This document shows positions 7,487-16,626 of a stretch of 64,000 bases of DNA, piece after piece. This stretch comes from CAG-791 sp000431495. Lineage in GTDB: Bacteria > Bacillota > Clostridia > Lachnospirales > Lachnospiraceae. How positions within the stretch are numbered: position 1 is the stretch's first letter; every line of letters starts with the position of its first letter. The notes below the pieces were generated by a model. That model worked only from the letters and a program-made list of their open reading frames with translations, was not told the DNA's origin and did not search any database. Location of the stretch: assembly GCA_052117605.1 (NCBI GenBank), contig JBQKIT010000015.1. The stretch is one strand, 5' to 3'. The translations under genes and the position numbers were made by a program.

Positions 7487-8872
7487 TCACTTCTCTGCCT
7501 TCACAAGGAGTTGGTAAATCGTCCCGGACATCTTCGTCCCGGAACTCGACCTGGAAGGCTTCGTCCCGGAACTCTTCCCACCTCGGCTGTACCTGCGATA
7601 GAGCGCGGACAATCCCATCACGAGCAGGCCATTTGCAAAGGCGGCCGCGAGATAGACGGTCATCCGGATTTTTCCGGAATACAACTCTTCCGGAAGGAGC
7701 TCATTCACGTGCTGGGCGAAATACAGGTGCCCCAGGTACAGAGAGAGGCTGTATTTTCCGAGGAAGGCAGAGAGCAGGTGGAGCCGCTGACTGTTCCCCA
7801 GAACAGACTCCAGGCCAAAACCTGCGAAGGAAAGCAGCACCAGGAGCATCAGAAGAAACATATAGAAGTAATCATACTCCGAAGGCTCCTGCTCCGCCAT
7901 ATACCGAATCGTAAGAAGCAGACACAGCAGCTGAGCTCCGATCGCAAGCGCATTGCCCGTTTTCGTAAGCCCCGAAGGAGAAAAGCGTTTTAACCTGCGG
8001 ACAGCCATACAGATCACAACGCCTGTGCACAGCCCGGCGATCGCGCGGACAAGACCCTTGTAGCAAAGCCCCAGCCAGACAATGGGGTCCCTGGGATGCC
8101 CTTCTGCCTGGCACAGGTATCCGTAGAGGAACAGTGCGAGCAGCGGACACACAAGATGTGTCATCAGATCCCGCTTCGTCCGAAGCAGCGGATACAAAAA
8201 CGCCATACCAAGGAGCATCGCTGACAGATACCACATGGCACCATCGATTCCGTGCGTGAACAGGCCGCTCATTTTCACCAGCGTAAGCTCCCAGAAATCA
8301 TTTCCGAAGGCCTTCAGGTAATCAAGTACGCCGTACTGCCTCACCACTCCGATCAGGACAAAGCCGATCCACCAGGCGATCAGAAATTCCGGAAGGAAGC
8401 TCCTGATTTTATGCAGGATGAAGTGAAGCGTCTCCGAGCCGATTCCGGTCGCCTCCCCGCCGATTCCGGTCGTCCCGGCACCAATGCCTTTCGTCTCCAA
8501 GCCGACAGCTTCCGTCCTCCTTGCCATATCCACATCGCCAGGGAACAGGTATCCGGCACCGTTTTTCCTCCCTGCCATATCCACACCGCCAGAGAGCAGG
8601 TATCCGGCACCGTTTTTCCTCCCTGCCATATCCACACCACCAGGGAGCAGGTATCCGGCACCGTTTTTCCTTCCTGCCTTGTCCGCGCCGACAAGGAGCA
8701 GGTATCCGGAGACGAAAAAGAAAAACTCGACGGCCAGTGAGCCGCCGAGAAAATAGCAGTTGTCATCTCCAAGTACATACCGGGAATGATGCAGCACCAC
8801 AATCACCGAGAAGAGAAAGCGAAGAAAATCAATCGTGACATTGTGCTGTTTTCTCATGATTTTCCAGTCCAT
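7487..8872 (-). CDS. Membrane acyltransferase (acyltransferase-3 family) with internal repeats
   Basis: A 461-aa polytopic membrane protein of the OafA/acyltransferase-3 type, which moves acyl groups onto extracellular glycans. It begins with the family signature IDFLRFLFSVIVVLHHSR and has about ten hydrophobic segments to the C-terminus. Right after the second segment (FFFVSGYLLLV) comes an insertion of four 51-bp repeats, read as AGRKNGAGYLLPGGVDM and variants (copies at about 8551, 8602, 8653 and 8704), followed by a Gly-Ile-Gly-rich stretch. The insert would project as a long loop. The start (8872) overlaps the end of the TagF-like gene by 19 bp; an internal ATG at 8857 is an alternative. 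It is the last gene of the glycan operon. Confidence 0.85.
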   Translation of the reverse strand: MDWKIMRKQHNVTIDFLRFLFSVIVVLHHSRYVLGDDNCYFLGGSLAVEFFFFVSGYLLLVGADKAGRKNGAGYLLPGGVDMAGRKNGAGYLLSGGVDMAGRKNGAGYLFPGDVDMARRTEAVGLETKGIGAGTTGIGGEATGIGSETLHFILHKIRSFLPEFLIAWWIGFVLIGVVRQYGVLDYLKAFGNDFWELTLVKMSGLFTHGIDGAMWYLSAMLLGMAFLYPLLRTKRDLMTHLVCPLLALFLYGYLCQAEGHPRDPIVWLGLCYKGLVRAIAGLCTGVVICMAVRRLKRFSPSGLTKTGNALAIGAQLLCLLLTIRYMAEQEPSEYDYFYMFLLMLLVLLSFAGFGLESVLGNSQRLHLLSAFLGKYSLSLYLGHLYFAQHVNELLPEELYSGKIRMTVYLAAAFANGLLVMGLSALYRRYSRGGKSSGTKPSRSSSGTKMSGTIYQLLVKAEK

Positions 8873-10308
8873 TCCATGACCTGATCCGCAATCCTTACGG
8901 ATGCGTCTCCGTCATCCATGCAGCCCTTGTCAGAAAGGAATTCTGTGACGCGCTTCCGGAACAGCTCCTCGTCAAAGGAAAGGATCGACTCCTCAAGCTC
9001 ATCGGAATCCGTGGAAACCGGGAACGGGGTATCCTCCAGACGGAAGTAGAAGCCGCGCTCGTTGTCATACTTGCTGCGGTCCATGGCAAAAAGAAAGCCG
9101 GGCTTGCGGAGCAGCACATAATCATAAATCCAGGACGAATAGTCCGTAATGCCGACATCTGTGAACGCAAGGAGCGACTGCATGTCGGGATATTTTGTGA
9201 CATCGATGACGTCGCAGGACTTCACCGTGTTCTTCTTGGCCTCGCCGCCCTTATCGTTGTCATGATAACGAAGGAGCAGCTTCCACTCCCCGCCGAAGCG
9301 CTTTCTCAGTGCATTCAGCGTCTGCTCTGCGTTCAGATCATACACGGCAAAATTGTGGTCGTCCCGAAAGGTCGGTGCATACAGAGCGAATTTTGTGTCC
9401 TCCGAAAGTCCGTTGTCCTTGCAGAAGCGCTGCTTCAGATAGTTGCGCACCTGCTCCGACTGCGGGAAGAAGATATCGTTTCGCGCATGTCCGTATTTCA
9501 GAATCGGTGTTTCCTTCCAGAAGGTCTCGCGGAACACGCCATCCTCGAAGGAGGAGTTGGAAATAATCTGCGTCGTGAGTTTTCCGGTTCTTGCCGCCGC
9601 GATCGGCCATGTCACATTGGTGTTGTAATGGGCCGGGTCAAAACGCTTGATGCCAAGGGAGCCATGCCAGGTCTCCACCACCACCTGATCCTTGCGAACG
9701 GGGAAGGGATAAAACTTATCGCCGAGAAGTGAATTGGTGAACAGCACCTTCGATGCCGCTGCCGCCTCGAAGTACTCGTAGGTGTTGGTCTTGGTGAAAT
9801 GCACATGCTCTTCGATGAAGGCTTCGATCTTACGAATCTCACGCGCTGCCATCAGCTCTTCCTTCGAAGGAGCCTTGACAGCAGTCTCCTGCTCCGAAAG
9901 CCACTCCTCCAGCTTCTTCCCGAAGACCCGGTGCCCGCCTGCAAGGCGAAGGACATTTTCATTGACCTCGTAGTTCTTCGAAACGATTTCCGCTGCATCG
10001 ATTCGCGCGGTCAGGGGATTCGTAACGCTCCACCAGATCTCCACGGGTGCCTGTCTGCGGATCAGCTCATCACTGATGTATTTCAGATTGCAGCCGACCG
10101 AATGGGAGAACGGGAAGAACATGACCTGATTTTCCTTTGTCTTCGTATGTCTCCACAGAATGCATCGGCAGCCATAGCCGATTTTGCGGTCCAGAAATGT
10201 GAAAAACTGTTTGAAGCAGTTGCCGATTCTTTTGAAAAATTTGCCTTCCACCATCACGGGTAACAGGCGTCTGAATTTCTTGCCAAGTACGTGTCCTACT
10301 GCACTCAT
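8854..10308 (-). CDS. CDP-glycerol glycerophosphotransferase-family protein (TagB/TagF/TarL-like)
   Basis: A 484-aa protein with the hallmarks of CDP-alditol phosphotransferases of teichoic-acid type synthesis: VVVETWHGSLGIKRFD near residue 215, ALYAPTFRDDHNF near 310, and YPDMQSLLAFTDVGITDYSS near 380 followed by FLFAMDRSKYDNERGFYF. It is expected to transfer glycerol or ribitol phosphate from a CDP donor to a membrane-linked acceptor at the cytoplasmic face. The gene lies immediately downstream of an IspD/TarI-like cytidylyltransferase, which could supply the CDP-alditol. The ATG at 10308 has a GGGAGGA site at a rather long distance (about 13 bp). Confidence 0.85.
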   Translation of the reverse strand: MSAVGHVLGKKFRRLLPVMVEGKFFKRIGNCFKQFFTFLDRKIGYGCRCILWRHTKTKENQVMFFPFSHSVGCNLKYISDELIRRQAPVEIWWSVTNPLTARIDAAEIVSKNYEVNENVLRLAGGHRVFGKKLEEWLSEQETAVKAPSKEELMAAREIRKIEAFIEEHVHFTKTNTYEYFEAAAASKVLFTNSLLGDKFYPFPVRKDQVVVETWHGSLGIKRFDPAHYNTNVTWPIAAARTGKLTTQIISNSSFEDGVFRETFWKETPILKYGHARNDIFFPQSEQVRNYLKQRFCKDNGLSEDTKFALYAPTFRDDHNFAVYDLNAEQTLNALRKRFGGEWKLLLRYHDNDKGGEAKKNTVKSCDVIDVTKYPDMQSLLAFTDVGITDYSSWIYDYVLLRKPGFLFAMDRSKYDNERGFYFRLEDTPFPVSTDSDELEESILSFDEELFRKRVTEFLSDKGCMDDGDASVRIADQVMEWTGKS

Positions 10309-10374
10309 GTAAAATAAAACATCCTCCCTGTAAATCTCTCACTTCCAACGCCGGACGCCCAGGGGCGAAGCGGA

Positions 10375-11094
10375 TCAAAGCCCGAAAGCATTGGAATTTT
10401 CTCTTGCCGTCACGATTGCCTTGAAAATGTAATAGTCGATCGGTGTCGTGATCTTGATGTTCTCGGTTCTGCCTTCGACGGCATACAGCTTGTAGCCGTA
10501 ATGACGCATCAGGCTGGCCGAGTCGATAAAGTCTTCTCTTCCTTCTTTTCTCGCCTTTTCGTGGGCATCCAGAAGGTCCTGAATGAAGAAGCACTGCGGT
10601 GCCTTCGCGACCTGACAGGCTGCGCGGTCCAGAATGTTGCCGATCTCACCGTTCTTCGACTCCGTGATGATCGTCTCCGTCGCCGGCGTCACCGTGATGG
10701 CGGAGCCATGCTCGCGGACGCAGTGGACTGCATTCGTGATGGTGTCCGAATCCACCAGCGGGCGCACGCCGTCATGGACGAGCACCACAGAATTTCCGGG
10801 GAACAGCTCATCAATTTTGCAGAGGCCGTGATAAATCGACTCCTGTCCGGTCTCGCCGCCTGGCACAATGGCCTGCACCTTGGTGATGTGGAACTTGTTG
10901 CACAGCTTCCACATCTTCGGAATGTACTCCCGCAGGCACGAGATCACGATTCCATCGATCTCGTCATTGTTCTCGAACTTCTCGATCGTGTAGATGATAA
11001 TCGGCTTGCCGTAGAGCTCCAGAAACTGCTTGGGAACGCCCTTGGTGTTCATGCGCTTTCCGGTTCCGCCGGCAAAAATCAATGCGACATTCAT
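10375..11094 (-). CDS. IspD/TarI-family cytidylyltransferase
   Basis: A 239-aa nucleotidyltransferase that uses CTP to activate an alditol phosphate. Signatures are ALIFAGGTGKRM at the N-terminus, VPKQFLELYGKPIIIYTIE, LVHDGVRPLVDSDTI near residue 110, and KITTPIDYYIFKAI at the C-terminus. The family includes IspD (methylerythritol phosphate) and TarI (ribitol-5-phosphate). Location between licD and a CDP-alditol phosphotransferase favours a TarI-like or related sugar-alcohol role, but no TarJ reductase is in the window and IspD activity is not excluded. I start at the ATG at 11094, giving the family N-terminus; an ATG at 11109 is possible. Confidence 0.85.
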   Translation of the reverse strand: MNVALIFAGGTGKRMNTKGVPKQFLELYGKPIIIYTIEKFENNDEIDGIVISCLREYIPKMWKLCNKFHITKVQAIVPGGETGQESIYHGLCKIDELFPGNSVVLVHDGVRPLVDSDTITNAVHCVREHGSAITVTPATETIITESKNGEIGNILDRAACQVAKAPQCFFIQDLLDAHEKARKEGREDFIDSASLMRHYGYKLYAVEGRTENIKITTPIDYYIFKAIVTARENSNAFGL

Positions 11095-11109
11095 GTCTCT
11101 TATTTTCAT

Positions 11110-11172
11110 CTCTCTGCTCTCGTCCCTTTTTGCTCTTGTCCCTTTTTACTCTCGACCCTTTTATTCTCTTTC
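11110..11172. repeat. 16-bp purine-rich tandem repeat, about three copies
   Basis: Between licD and the cytidylyltransferase the minus strand reads GGGTCGAGAGTAAAAA, GGGACAAGAGCAAAAA, then GGGACGAGAGC: three 16-bp units with a few changes. They occupy the short spacer just before the cytidylyltransferase start, where a ribosome-binding site is expected. The G- and A-rich units could themselves act as weak ribosome sites. Confidence 0.65.
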
Positions 11173-11175
11173 CAT

Positions 11176-12114
11176 TTATTCCCGTCCCTTCGTCTCATCC
11201 TGCAGACAGAAGGGGGCAAAGAAAATGTGCTTCTCCCGTTTGTTCTCCGGCGGAATCTTCCTGTAATTTCCGTAGAGCCGTGTAAGATAGGCATCATAGT
11301 CCGAAGGCACCGGATACTGCCGGTCTTCATATGCCATAGGGACTCCCGGCAGGATCTGCTTCCTCTCATACAGCTCCTGGAAGAAATGGCCGCGCCCGGA
11401 GGGCATCGTCACATAGCCGGAATTCGAATCGGTGCAGCGTTTGTACACGCGGTCGCACCGCTTTGTCCAGCCGTCCGGAGAGTGCCAGAAAAAAAGACAG
11501 CCCAGTGCGATTTTGACCCGGAAAAGCTTCAGGTAATGCTTCCTCTCTTCGGGATCCTCAATGGAAGAGGCAAGTCGAAGAAGCTCTTTCCGGTCCCTCT
11601 TAAACTTCGAGCAGGACTGCGCAAAGCCTGCTGCCATGCAGGACAGGCCGTGGAGCCTCCGAAGGAGCTTGTTGTCATACGTATTCTCGATCGGGAAAAT
11701 ATCCAGAAATGCGCCGCATTCTTCGTTCTGAAAATCCTCCCGGGTGCGCACCGAGGTTCCCTTCAGAAGGATGCGGGAAAGCGTAAGTCCGTATCCCTTT
11801 GTCGTCTGCGGCGAATGCACCCAGTACCGGTCGCCGTATTCCTTTTCAAAGAGGACGAGAAACTTCTCCAGATCCGTCCGCGGCATGTTGACGTCGACGT
11901 CATCATCCCAGGGAATGAAGCCGTGGTGGCGGACTGCCCCGAGACAGGAGCCGCCGCCCAGGACGTAGGTCAGACCGTTTCGTCTGCAGCACTCGTCCAG
12001 ATCAGAAAGCATGCCGTTTAACGTCCTCTGCAGGTCTTTGAGCTGCTCATCCGTCAGCGTCAGCGCTTCCTCCGAACGGATGTGTTTAAATGCATCGACC
12101 GTCGATAAGCCCAT
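11176..12114 (-). CDS. LicD-family phosphotransferase
   Basis: A 312-aa LicD-family protein. LicD enzymes transfer phosphocholine or other phospho-alcohols from CDP donors to glycans or teichoic acids. The diagnostic block is GGSCLGAVRHHGFIPWDDDV at about residues 50-70, with the metal-binding Asp run. The rest of the fold follows, including a region with basic and aromatic residues to about 290. It starts with ATG at 12114 overlapping the stop of the DUF4422 gene (TGATG), which shows translational coupling. No choline-uptake or LicC-type gene is visible, so the transferred group is unknown. Confidence 0.88.
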   Translation of the reverse strand: MGLSTVDAFKHIRSEEALTLTDEQLKDLQRTLNGMLSDLDECCRRNGLTYVLGGGSCLGAVRHHGFIPWDDDVDVNMPRTDLEKFLVLFEKEYGDRYWVHSPQTTKGYGLTLSRILLKGTSVRTREDFQNEECGAFLDIFPIENTYDNKLLRRLHGLSCMAAGFAQSCSKFKRDRKELLRLASSIEDPEERKHYLKLFRVKIALGCLFFWHSPDGWTKRCDRVYKRCTDSNSGYVTMPSGRGHFFQELYERKQILPGVPMAYEDRQYPVPSDYDAYLTRLYGNYRKIPPENKREKHIFFAPFCLQDETKGRE

Positions 12115-12968
12115 CACTGAACCTCGTATTTTTCATGAAGAAATTTCGCGCGGAGGAACTTCTTTCCCTTCTTCCACCAGTTGACGTGCTCGATATAAAG
12201 ATAAGGAAGCACCTTGATGTCTGATTTCTGAAGCCGTCCGCTCTCCACCTGATAGCAGAGCCAGACATTCAGAATCAGCTCGCCGACCCGTCCGCAGTAG
12301 CGTCCCTGGAAATAGGAATAGTTCCGGATGTCCACCTGATTCTCCAGGGTAAACAGGACGTCGAAGAGCCACGTGCAGTATTCATCCAGGAGCTCCCGCT
12401 CCATGATCATCATGTTGAACATATGCCCCGAGCGCTCCGCCATGACCTTGTCAAAGGCAGGGACATACTCCGGATATTTTGCCTCCAGAATGGCTCTCGT
12501 CTTATCCAGGTGCTCGATGTAATGTGAGTGCTCATAGTGGGAATACAGGGACTCAATCACATAGAAGCGCTTGGCGGGGACGAACACCTTGTACTTCCCG
12601 AGCATCGGCTCCAGCTCGCGGTAGGTAAGTACCTTGTCAAAAATATCCCCGCGGATTCCGGAGCGGTGCGTTTTCCCGTTTCCGCGGAAATGCCGCCGGT
12701 AATGCACCAGTCCGATGTAATCGGTGTGCAGGTGCTTCCACGCCCAGTAGAGACCCGTCAGCTCGCAGAAATAAGGGTTTCGCGAGGAGATGTTGGCGCC
12801 GATGTTATCCTTCACATAGCCAAGATCCGGCTCCTGCCCCTCTCCCGTCTTCTCAATGGCAGCTCCCACATGAATCGGAAGATACATGGGATCTGCCGGC
12901 ATGCGGTATTTCTTATGTGTGGTGACAATGATTTTCACCGTTTTTTTTCTGTTCTGTTCTGGCGTCAT
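12114..12968 (-). CDS. DUF4422 protein, putative glycosyltransferase
   Basis: A 284-aa member of the DUF4422 family, usually found in capsule and exopolysaccharide clusters and considered glycosyltransferase-like. Recognisable stretches are VKIIVTTHKKYRMP at the N-terminus, NPYFCELTGLYWAWKH, DYIGLVHYRRHF and the central HYEHSHYIEHL. The GLVHYRR segment is a family hallmark. Donor and acceptor sugars cannot be told. Its start overlaps the radical SAM stop codon by four bases and its stop overlaps the licD start, so it is part of a tightly coupled run. Confidence 0.8.
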   Translation of the reverse strand: MTPEQNRKKTVKIIVTTHKKYRMPADPMYLPIHVGAAIEKTGEGQEPDLGYVKDNIGANISSRNPYFCELTGLYWAWKHLHTDYIGLVHYRRHFRGNGKTHRSGIRGDIFDKVLTYRELEPMLGKYKVFVPAKRFYVIESLYSHYEHSHYIEHLDKTRAILEAKYPEYVPAFDKVMAERSGHMFNMMIMERELLDEYCTWLFDVLFTLENQVDIRNYSYFQGRYCGRVGELILNVWLCYQVESGRLQKSDIKVLPYLYIEHVNWWKKGKKFLRAKFLHEKYEVQ

Positions 12969-14134
12969 AAATTCTGTCTGCGCATGTCCTCAGCGACGAA
13001 ATCCTCCCCGGCCTTATTCTTCAGAAGCTCCTCGGAGGCGCTGCTGAGGCCGTTATTGATGCAGGCACCGGAAAGGTCACAGGTCGAGCAGGCATCCAGT
13101 TCTTCCTTTGTGATCTTACCGTCGCGGAAATCCCGGACTGCCGGAATTTCGTACATGGAATACTTCTTCTTTTTCCAGAAGCGCAGGAACTTGTGATGAA
13201 TCACCCAGAGAGCCGGCTTCCAGATATACTTGTGCATGGCGGGCGATGCCGAGCCGATCATCCAGCACTGCCGGTCACAGGCGCGGACCTTGGCGCGGAC
13301 CTGCTCCGCCTGCTCCGAATTCCAGAGTTCCTCCCAGGACTGGGTGTTCAGATTGCCCATGACCTCCTTGGCCTTCGTCCCGTTGCAGGGCATGACATCC
13401 CCGTAGGGATCAATAAAGAAGGTGTCAAAGGACATATCGCAGGGAAGAAGGCGCTTCTGCCCGTAGATGTAATTGATCAGTCCGTGGTTAAAATACGCGC
13501 GGAACCACTTCTTCGGCTCGTTTGAATCCAACAGCCGGTTCACGAGGTCCTCAAAATGCTGCGCAACCATCGGGCGGTCATGAATGATGTTCTTCGCTTC
13601 CACAAAGTAGAACGAGTTGTGGAGGCTTGCCGTTGCAAATTCCATGCCGAGCTTGTTGGAAAGATCATACAGCGGAACAAGATCCGGCGCATTGCGGTCC
13701 TGCACCGTCATTCCGAAGCCCACGTCCTTTAAGCCCATCTCCTTCAGCCTGCAGAGCGTCTGGTAGCCTCTCTGGTAGCCGTTCTGAAGCCCGCGGATTT
13801 CATTGTTGGTATCCTCCAGGCCTTCAATGGAGATGCGGATTCCGACATTCGGAAATTCCCTGCACAGATCCAGAATCCTGTCTGTGAAGAATCCGTTCGT
13901 TGAAATGACGATCCGGTCGGAGAGCTTCGAGAGCTCCCGCACAATGTCCTTCAAATCTGAACGTATAAAAGGCTCCCCACCGGTGATATTCGTAAAATAC
14001 ATCGGCGGGAGCTTTTTGATGGTCTCAAGTGAGATTTCCTCTTCGGGAAGCGAAGGGGCTTTATATCGGTTGCACATCGTACACCTGGCATTACACCGAT
14101 AGGTGACGATCACGGTTCCGTTTAATTTTTTCAT
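12965..14134 (-). CDS. Radical SAM protein with C-terminal cysteine cluster
   Basis: A 389-aa radical SAM enzyme. The 4Fe-4S/SAM motif is CNARCTMCNRYK near residue 14, followed by YFTNITGGEPFIRSDLKDI. A C-terminal SPASM-like region has further cysteines: LPCDMSF, VMPCNGTKA, ACDRQCWM and ACSTCDLSGAC, enough to bind one or two auxiliary clusters. Between them NLNTQSWEELWNSEQ is typical of SPASM-type proteins. I start at the ATG at 14134, which gives a standard N-terminus. The gene is in the middle of a glycan operon between manA and a glycosyltransferase-like gene, with no precursor-peptide gene seen. The substrate may therefore be a sugar or lipid-linked intermediate; this is inference. Confidence 0.88.
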   Translation of the reverse strand: MKKLNGTVIVTYRCNARCTMCNRYKAPSLPEEEISLETIKKLPPMYFTNITGGEPFIRSDLKDIVRELSKLSDRIVISTNGFFTDRILDLCREFPNVGIRISIEGLEDTNNEIRGLQNGYQRGYQTLCRLKEMGLKDVGFGMTVQDRNAPDLVPLYDLSNKLGMEFATASLHNSFYFVEAKNIIHDRPMVAQHFEDLVNRLLDSNEPKKWFRAYFNHGLINYIYGQKRLLPCDMSFDTFFIDPYGDVMPCNGTKAKEVMGNLNTQSWEELWNSEQAEQVRAKVRACDRQCWMIGSASPAMHKYIWKPALWVIHHKFLRFWKKKKYSMYEIPAVRDFRDGKITKEELDACSTCDLSGACINNGLSSASEELLKNKAGEDFVAEDMRRQNL

Positions 14135-14213
14135 ATTCCTCTCTGCACAATTATGTCTGCGGCAGACCTGCGCCCGCTGCAGCATCCGTTTCTCCATCCG
14201 GGATTCCCGGATA

Positions 14214-15305
14214 TCAACAGTTCACATCGAGCAGCGTTGCAATTCCGTGAATACGGATTTCATCGCTGCCGGCAGGAACAAAAAAGGTGTCCCCGCGGAA
14301 AAAGGGCATACGTGATCTATTACAAGATATCACGCCGCACCCATCTGTGCAAATCAGAACGTGAAAGGAAGTGTCATCTGTCTGAAAAGATGCCATTTTC
14401 CGAATTCTCTGTGTATTGAGAAGGAAGCGCCGCACCTCAAAATAACGGCACCTGCATAAAAACTCCGAGGCAAAGCCCGGGCGATAATTCAGGACGCGCA
14501 TCGGCTGCCTTGGCTCCTCTGCCGCAGAGAGCTTTGCAACCTGAAGCGCCTTTTCCAGATGAAGAGGCCGTTCTTTTCCGTCCTTCCCGATGCGGTGATA
14601 ATCATACAGCCGGTAGGTCAGGTTCGAGCTCTCCTGCACCTCCGCGATGAGGCTCCCGCCGCCGATTGCATGAACGGTTCCGGCCGGAATGAAGAAAACA
14701 TCGTCCTTTCTGATCGGCACCCGCTGCAGATGCTTCTCGAGAGTTCCATTCTGCGCAGCCTCCCGTACTCTTTCCCGGTCCATATCATGAGAGAAGCCGT
14801 AGACAAGCTTCGCGCCGGGAGCCGCGTCGACGACGTACCACATCTCGCTCTTCCCGAGCTGTCCGTTTTCATGCTCCCTTGCGTATGCGTCGTCCGGATG
14901 CACCTGCACCGAGAGATCAGCGGCTGCGTCAATGAACTTGATGAGAACAGGCAGCTCGCCTTTTTTCACCGCCTCCGGCATGCTTTTGGCAGGATGCGTG
15001 CCGAACATCCACGGATTCTCCTGCAGCAGCTCATGGAGTGTTTTGTCCGGATCCTCTGCAAGGAGCGAGAGTCCGTCCGGGTGCGTCGAGCACTCCCAGG
15101 TTTCCGCAAGGGGCGTCAGCGGGATATCCTTGGAAAAATCATCCCGAAGCCGTCTTCCTCCCCACAGGTAATCCTTTCCTGCAGGAAGGAGCGGAATCGG
15201 TCCTCTTCGATTTCCGAATTCAGTTGTCCGCTTGATTTCTTCGGCTTCCGAACCGGATGCTCCTGCAGCGAAATCAGATTTCCAGCTCGAATTTCTGCTT
15301 GTCAT
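14214..15305 (-). CDS. manA: Mannose-6-phosphate isomerase, class I
   Basis: Interconverts fructose-6-phosphate and mannose-6-phosphate with zinc, feeding GDP-mannose synthesis. The 363-aa product shows GPIPLLPAGKDYLWGGRRLR, the metal-site block SVQVHPDDAYAREHENGQLG followed by KSEMWYV, and the later FIPAGTVHAIGGG with a ligand histidine. The ATG at 15305 is preceded by AGGAG and lies within the end of manC (32-bp overlap). This start adds about 25 residues before the usual family N-terminus, and the protein is longer than the roughly 315-aa norm. The C-terminal cupin-like part looks complete. Confidence 0.92.
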   Translation of the reverse strand: MTSRNSSWKSDFAAGASGSEAEEIKRTTEFGNRRGPIPLLPAGKDYLWGGRRLRDDFSKDIPLTPLAETWECSTHPDGLSLLAEDPDKTLHELLQENPWMFGTHPAKSMPEAVKKGELPVLIKFIDAAADLSVQVHPDDAYAREHENGQLGKSEMWYVVDAAPGAKLVYGFSHDMDRERVREAAQNGTLEKHLQRVPIRKDDVFFIPAGTVHAIGGGSLIAEVQESSNLTYRLYDYHRIGKDGKERPLHLEKALQVAKLSAAEEPRQPMRVLNYRPGFASEFLCRCRYFEVRRFLLNTQRIRKMASFQTDDTSFHVLICTDGCGVISCNRSRMPFFRGDTFFVPAGSDEIRIHGIATLLDVNC

Positions 15306-16590
15306 GCACACTGATCTCCTTGCCGATCTGAACCTCAATCAGCTTCAGCTCCGTGTCGGCGACGATGGTGTGGCGGCAGCCCGCCTGCATGGTGATCACA
15401 TCGCCCTGTTTTACCTTCTGCTCCATGCCATCCACGATGGTACGGCCTTCGCCCGCGATGACGTTCCAGATCTCGTCGCGGTGCTCATGGCTGTGGTAAT
15501 TCATCTGATGTCCCTCCTTGAGGGTCACCAGAATGGTCATGCTCTCCTTCTCAACATCCAGCACCTGGAAGGAGCCCCAGGACTTCTCCGCAAACATCAC
15601 CTGCTGGTCCATGGCATCCACATACGGCTTGATGTAGCTGGACTGCTCCTTGTCGGAGACCAGAATTCCCTCGGGGGACGCTGCGATGACAACGTTCTTA
15701 AGTCCCATCGCGAGGATCGGCACGTTCAGCTCGTTCACGACATCGACATTTTCACAGGTGTCGTTTAAGGTGCCCTGTCCGATGACCGGCTCTTCCATGG
15801 CCTCCGTCAGCGTATTCCAGGTTCCCATGTCCTTCCAGTCACCGGAAAACCGCATGACCTGGATGAGAGGCTCGTGCTCCGCCACAGCGTAATCGAACGA
15901 GATCTTCTTCACCGTGTCGTATTTTGCAAACAGGTCGTCGTAGTCGGTGAAGTCCATGAGCTCATGCGCTTTTTTCAGAACGTAACCGATCCTGTAAGCG
16001 AAAACACCTGCATTCCACAGCGCGCCTGCTTCGATGTACTGCTTCGCAGTCTCCACGTCCGGCTTCTCCTTAAAGGTCTTCACCGGGCTCACCTTGTCCT
16101 TGCTGATCGGAATGACATAGCCGTACTTCTCCGAGGGATAGGTCGGCTCAATTCCCATCACGGTCAGATGGCAGGCGTCGCTTTCCGCCAGATCAGAGAG
16201 CTTCCGAAGTGCCTCAAAATAGTCCTCGTTTACATAGGGGTCTACCGGGCAGACCACCACCGGCTCGTTCTCCGGCACCTTCTGCACATCGTGCAGGTAC
16301 GCCGTCGCCAGTGCGATTGCCGGGAAGGTATCCCGTCTGCACGGCTCCAGAGATACGCCGATTCCGTCTCCCAGCTGATTCTTCAGCTGAGAAACCTGTG
16401 AGCGGCTCGTCGCGACGGTCACGGTTGCGTCCGGATCTACCTTGCGGATCTGACGGTACATTCTCTGTGCCATCGACTCATATTCCCCGTTTTCCGCAGG
16501 GAAAATCTTTATAAACTGCTTGGAGCGGATGTCATTGGAAAGGGGCCAGAGGCGCTTTCCCGATCCGCCGGATAATAGAATAATATGCAT
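15274..16590 (-). CDS. manC: Mannose-1-phosphate guanylyltransferase with C-terminal isomerase-type cupin
   Basis: Makes GDP-mannose from mannose-1-phosphate and GTP. The 438-aa product has the nucleotidyltransferase signature LLSGGSGKRLWPLSND at the N-terminus, FKEKPDVETAKQYI and LWNAGVFAYR in the middle, and a C-terminal cupin domain (MNYHSHEHRDEIWNVI, then GDVITMQAGCRHTI) of mannose-6-phosphate isomerase type II. The protein may therefore carry both activities, although a separate manA follows. The ATG at 16590 has AAGGAGAG upstream. Its product is the substrate of Gmd, encoded two genes upstream in the same operon. Confidence 0.95.
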   Translation of the reverse strand: MHIILLSGGSGKRLWPLSNDIRSKQFIKIFPAENGEYESMAQRMYRQIRKVDPDATVTVATSRSQVSQLKNQLGDGIGVSLEPCRRDTFPAIALATAYLHDVQKVPENEPVVVCPVDPYVNEDYFEALRKLSDLAESDACHLTVMGIEPTYPSEKYGYVIPISKDKVSPVKTFKEKPDVETAKQYIEAGALWNAGVFAYRIGYVLKKAHELMDFTDYDDLFAKYDTVKKISFDYAVAEHEPLIQVMRFSGDWKDMGTWNTLTEAMEEPVIGQGTLNDTCENVDVVNELNVPILAMGLKNVVIAASPEGILVSDKEQSSYIKPYVDAMDQQVMFAEKSWGSFQVLDVEKESMTILVTLKEGHQMNYHSHEHRDEIWNVIAGEGRTIVDGMEQKVKQGDVITMQAGCRHTIVADTELKLIEVQIGKEISVHDKQKFELEI

Positions 16591-16626
16591 AGCTGGTCTC
16601 TCCTTCGTTCGTGCCACCCGTTGTTG

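Noticed and set aside
8854..11094. Complete ribitol teichoic acid pathway
   Set aside because: A TarI-like and a TagF/TarL-like gene are present, but no TarJ reductase or linkage-unit genes are in the window, so the polymer type is left open.
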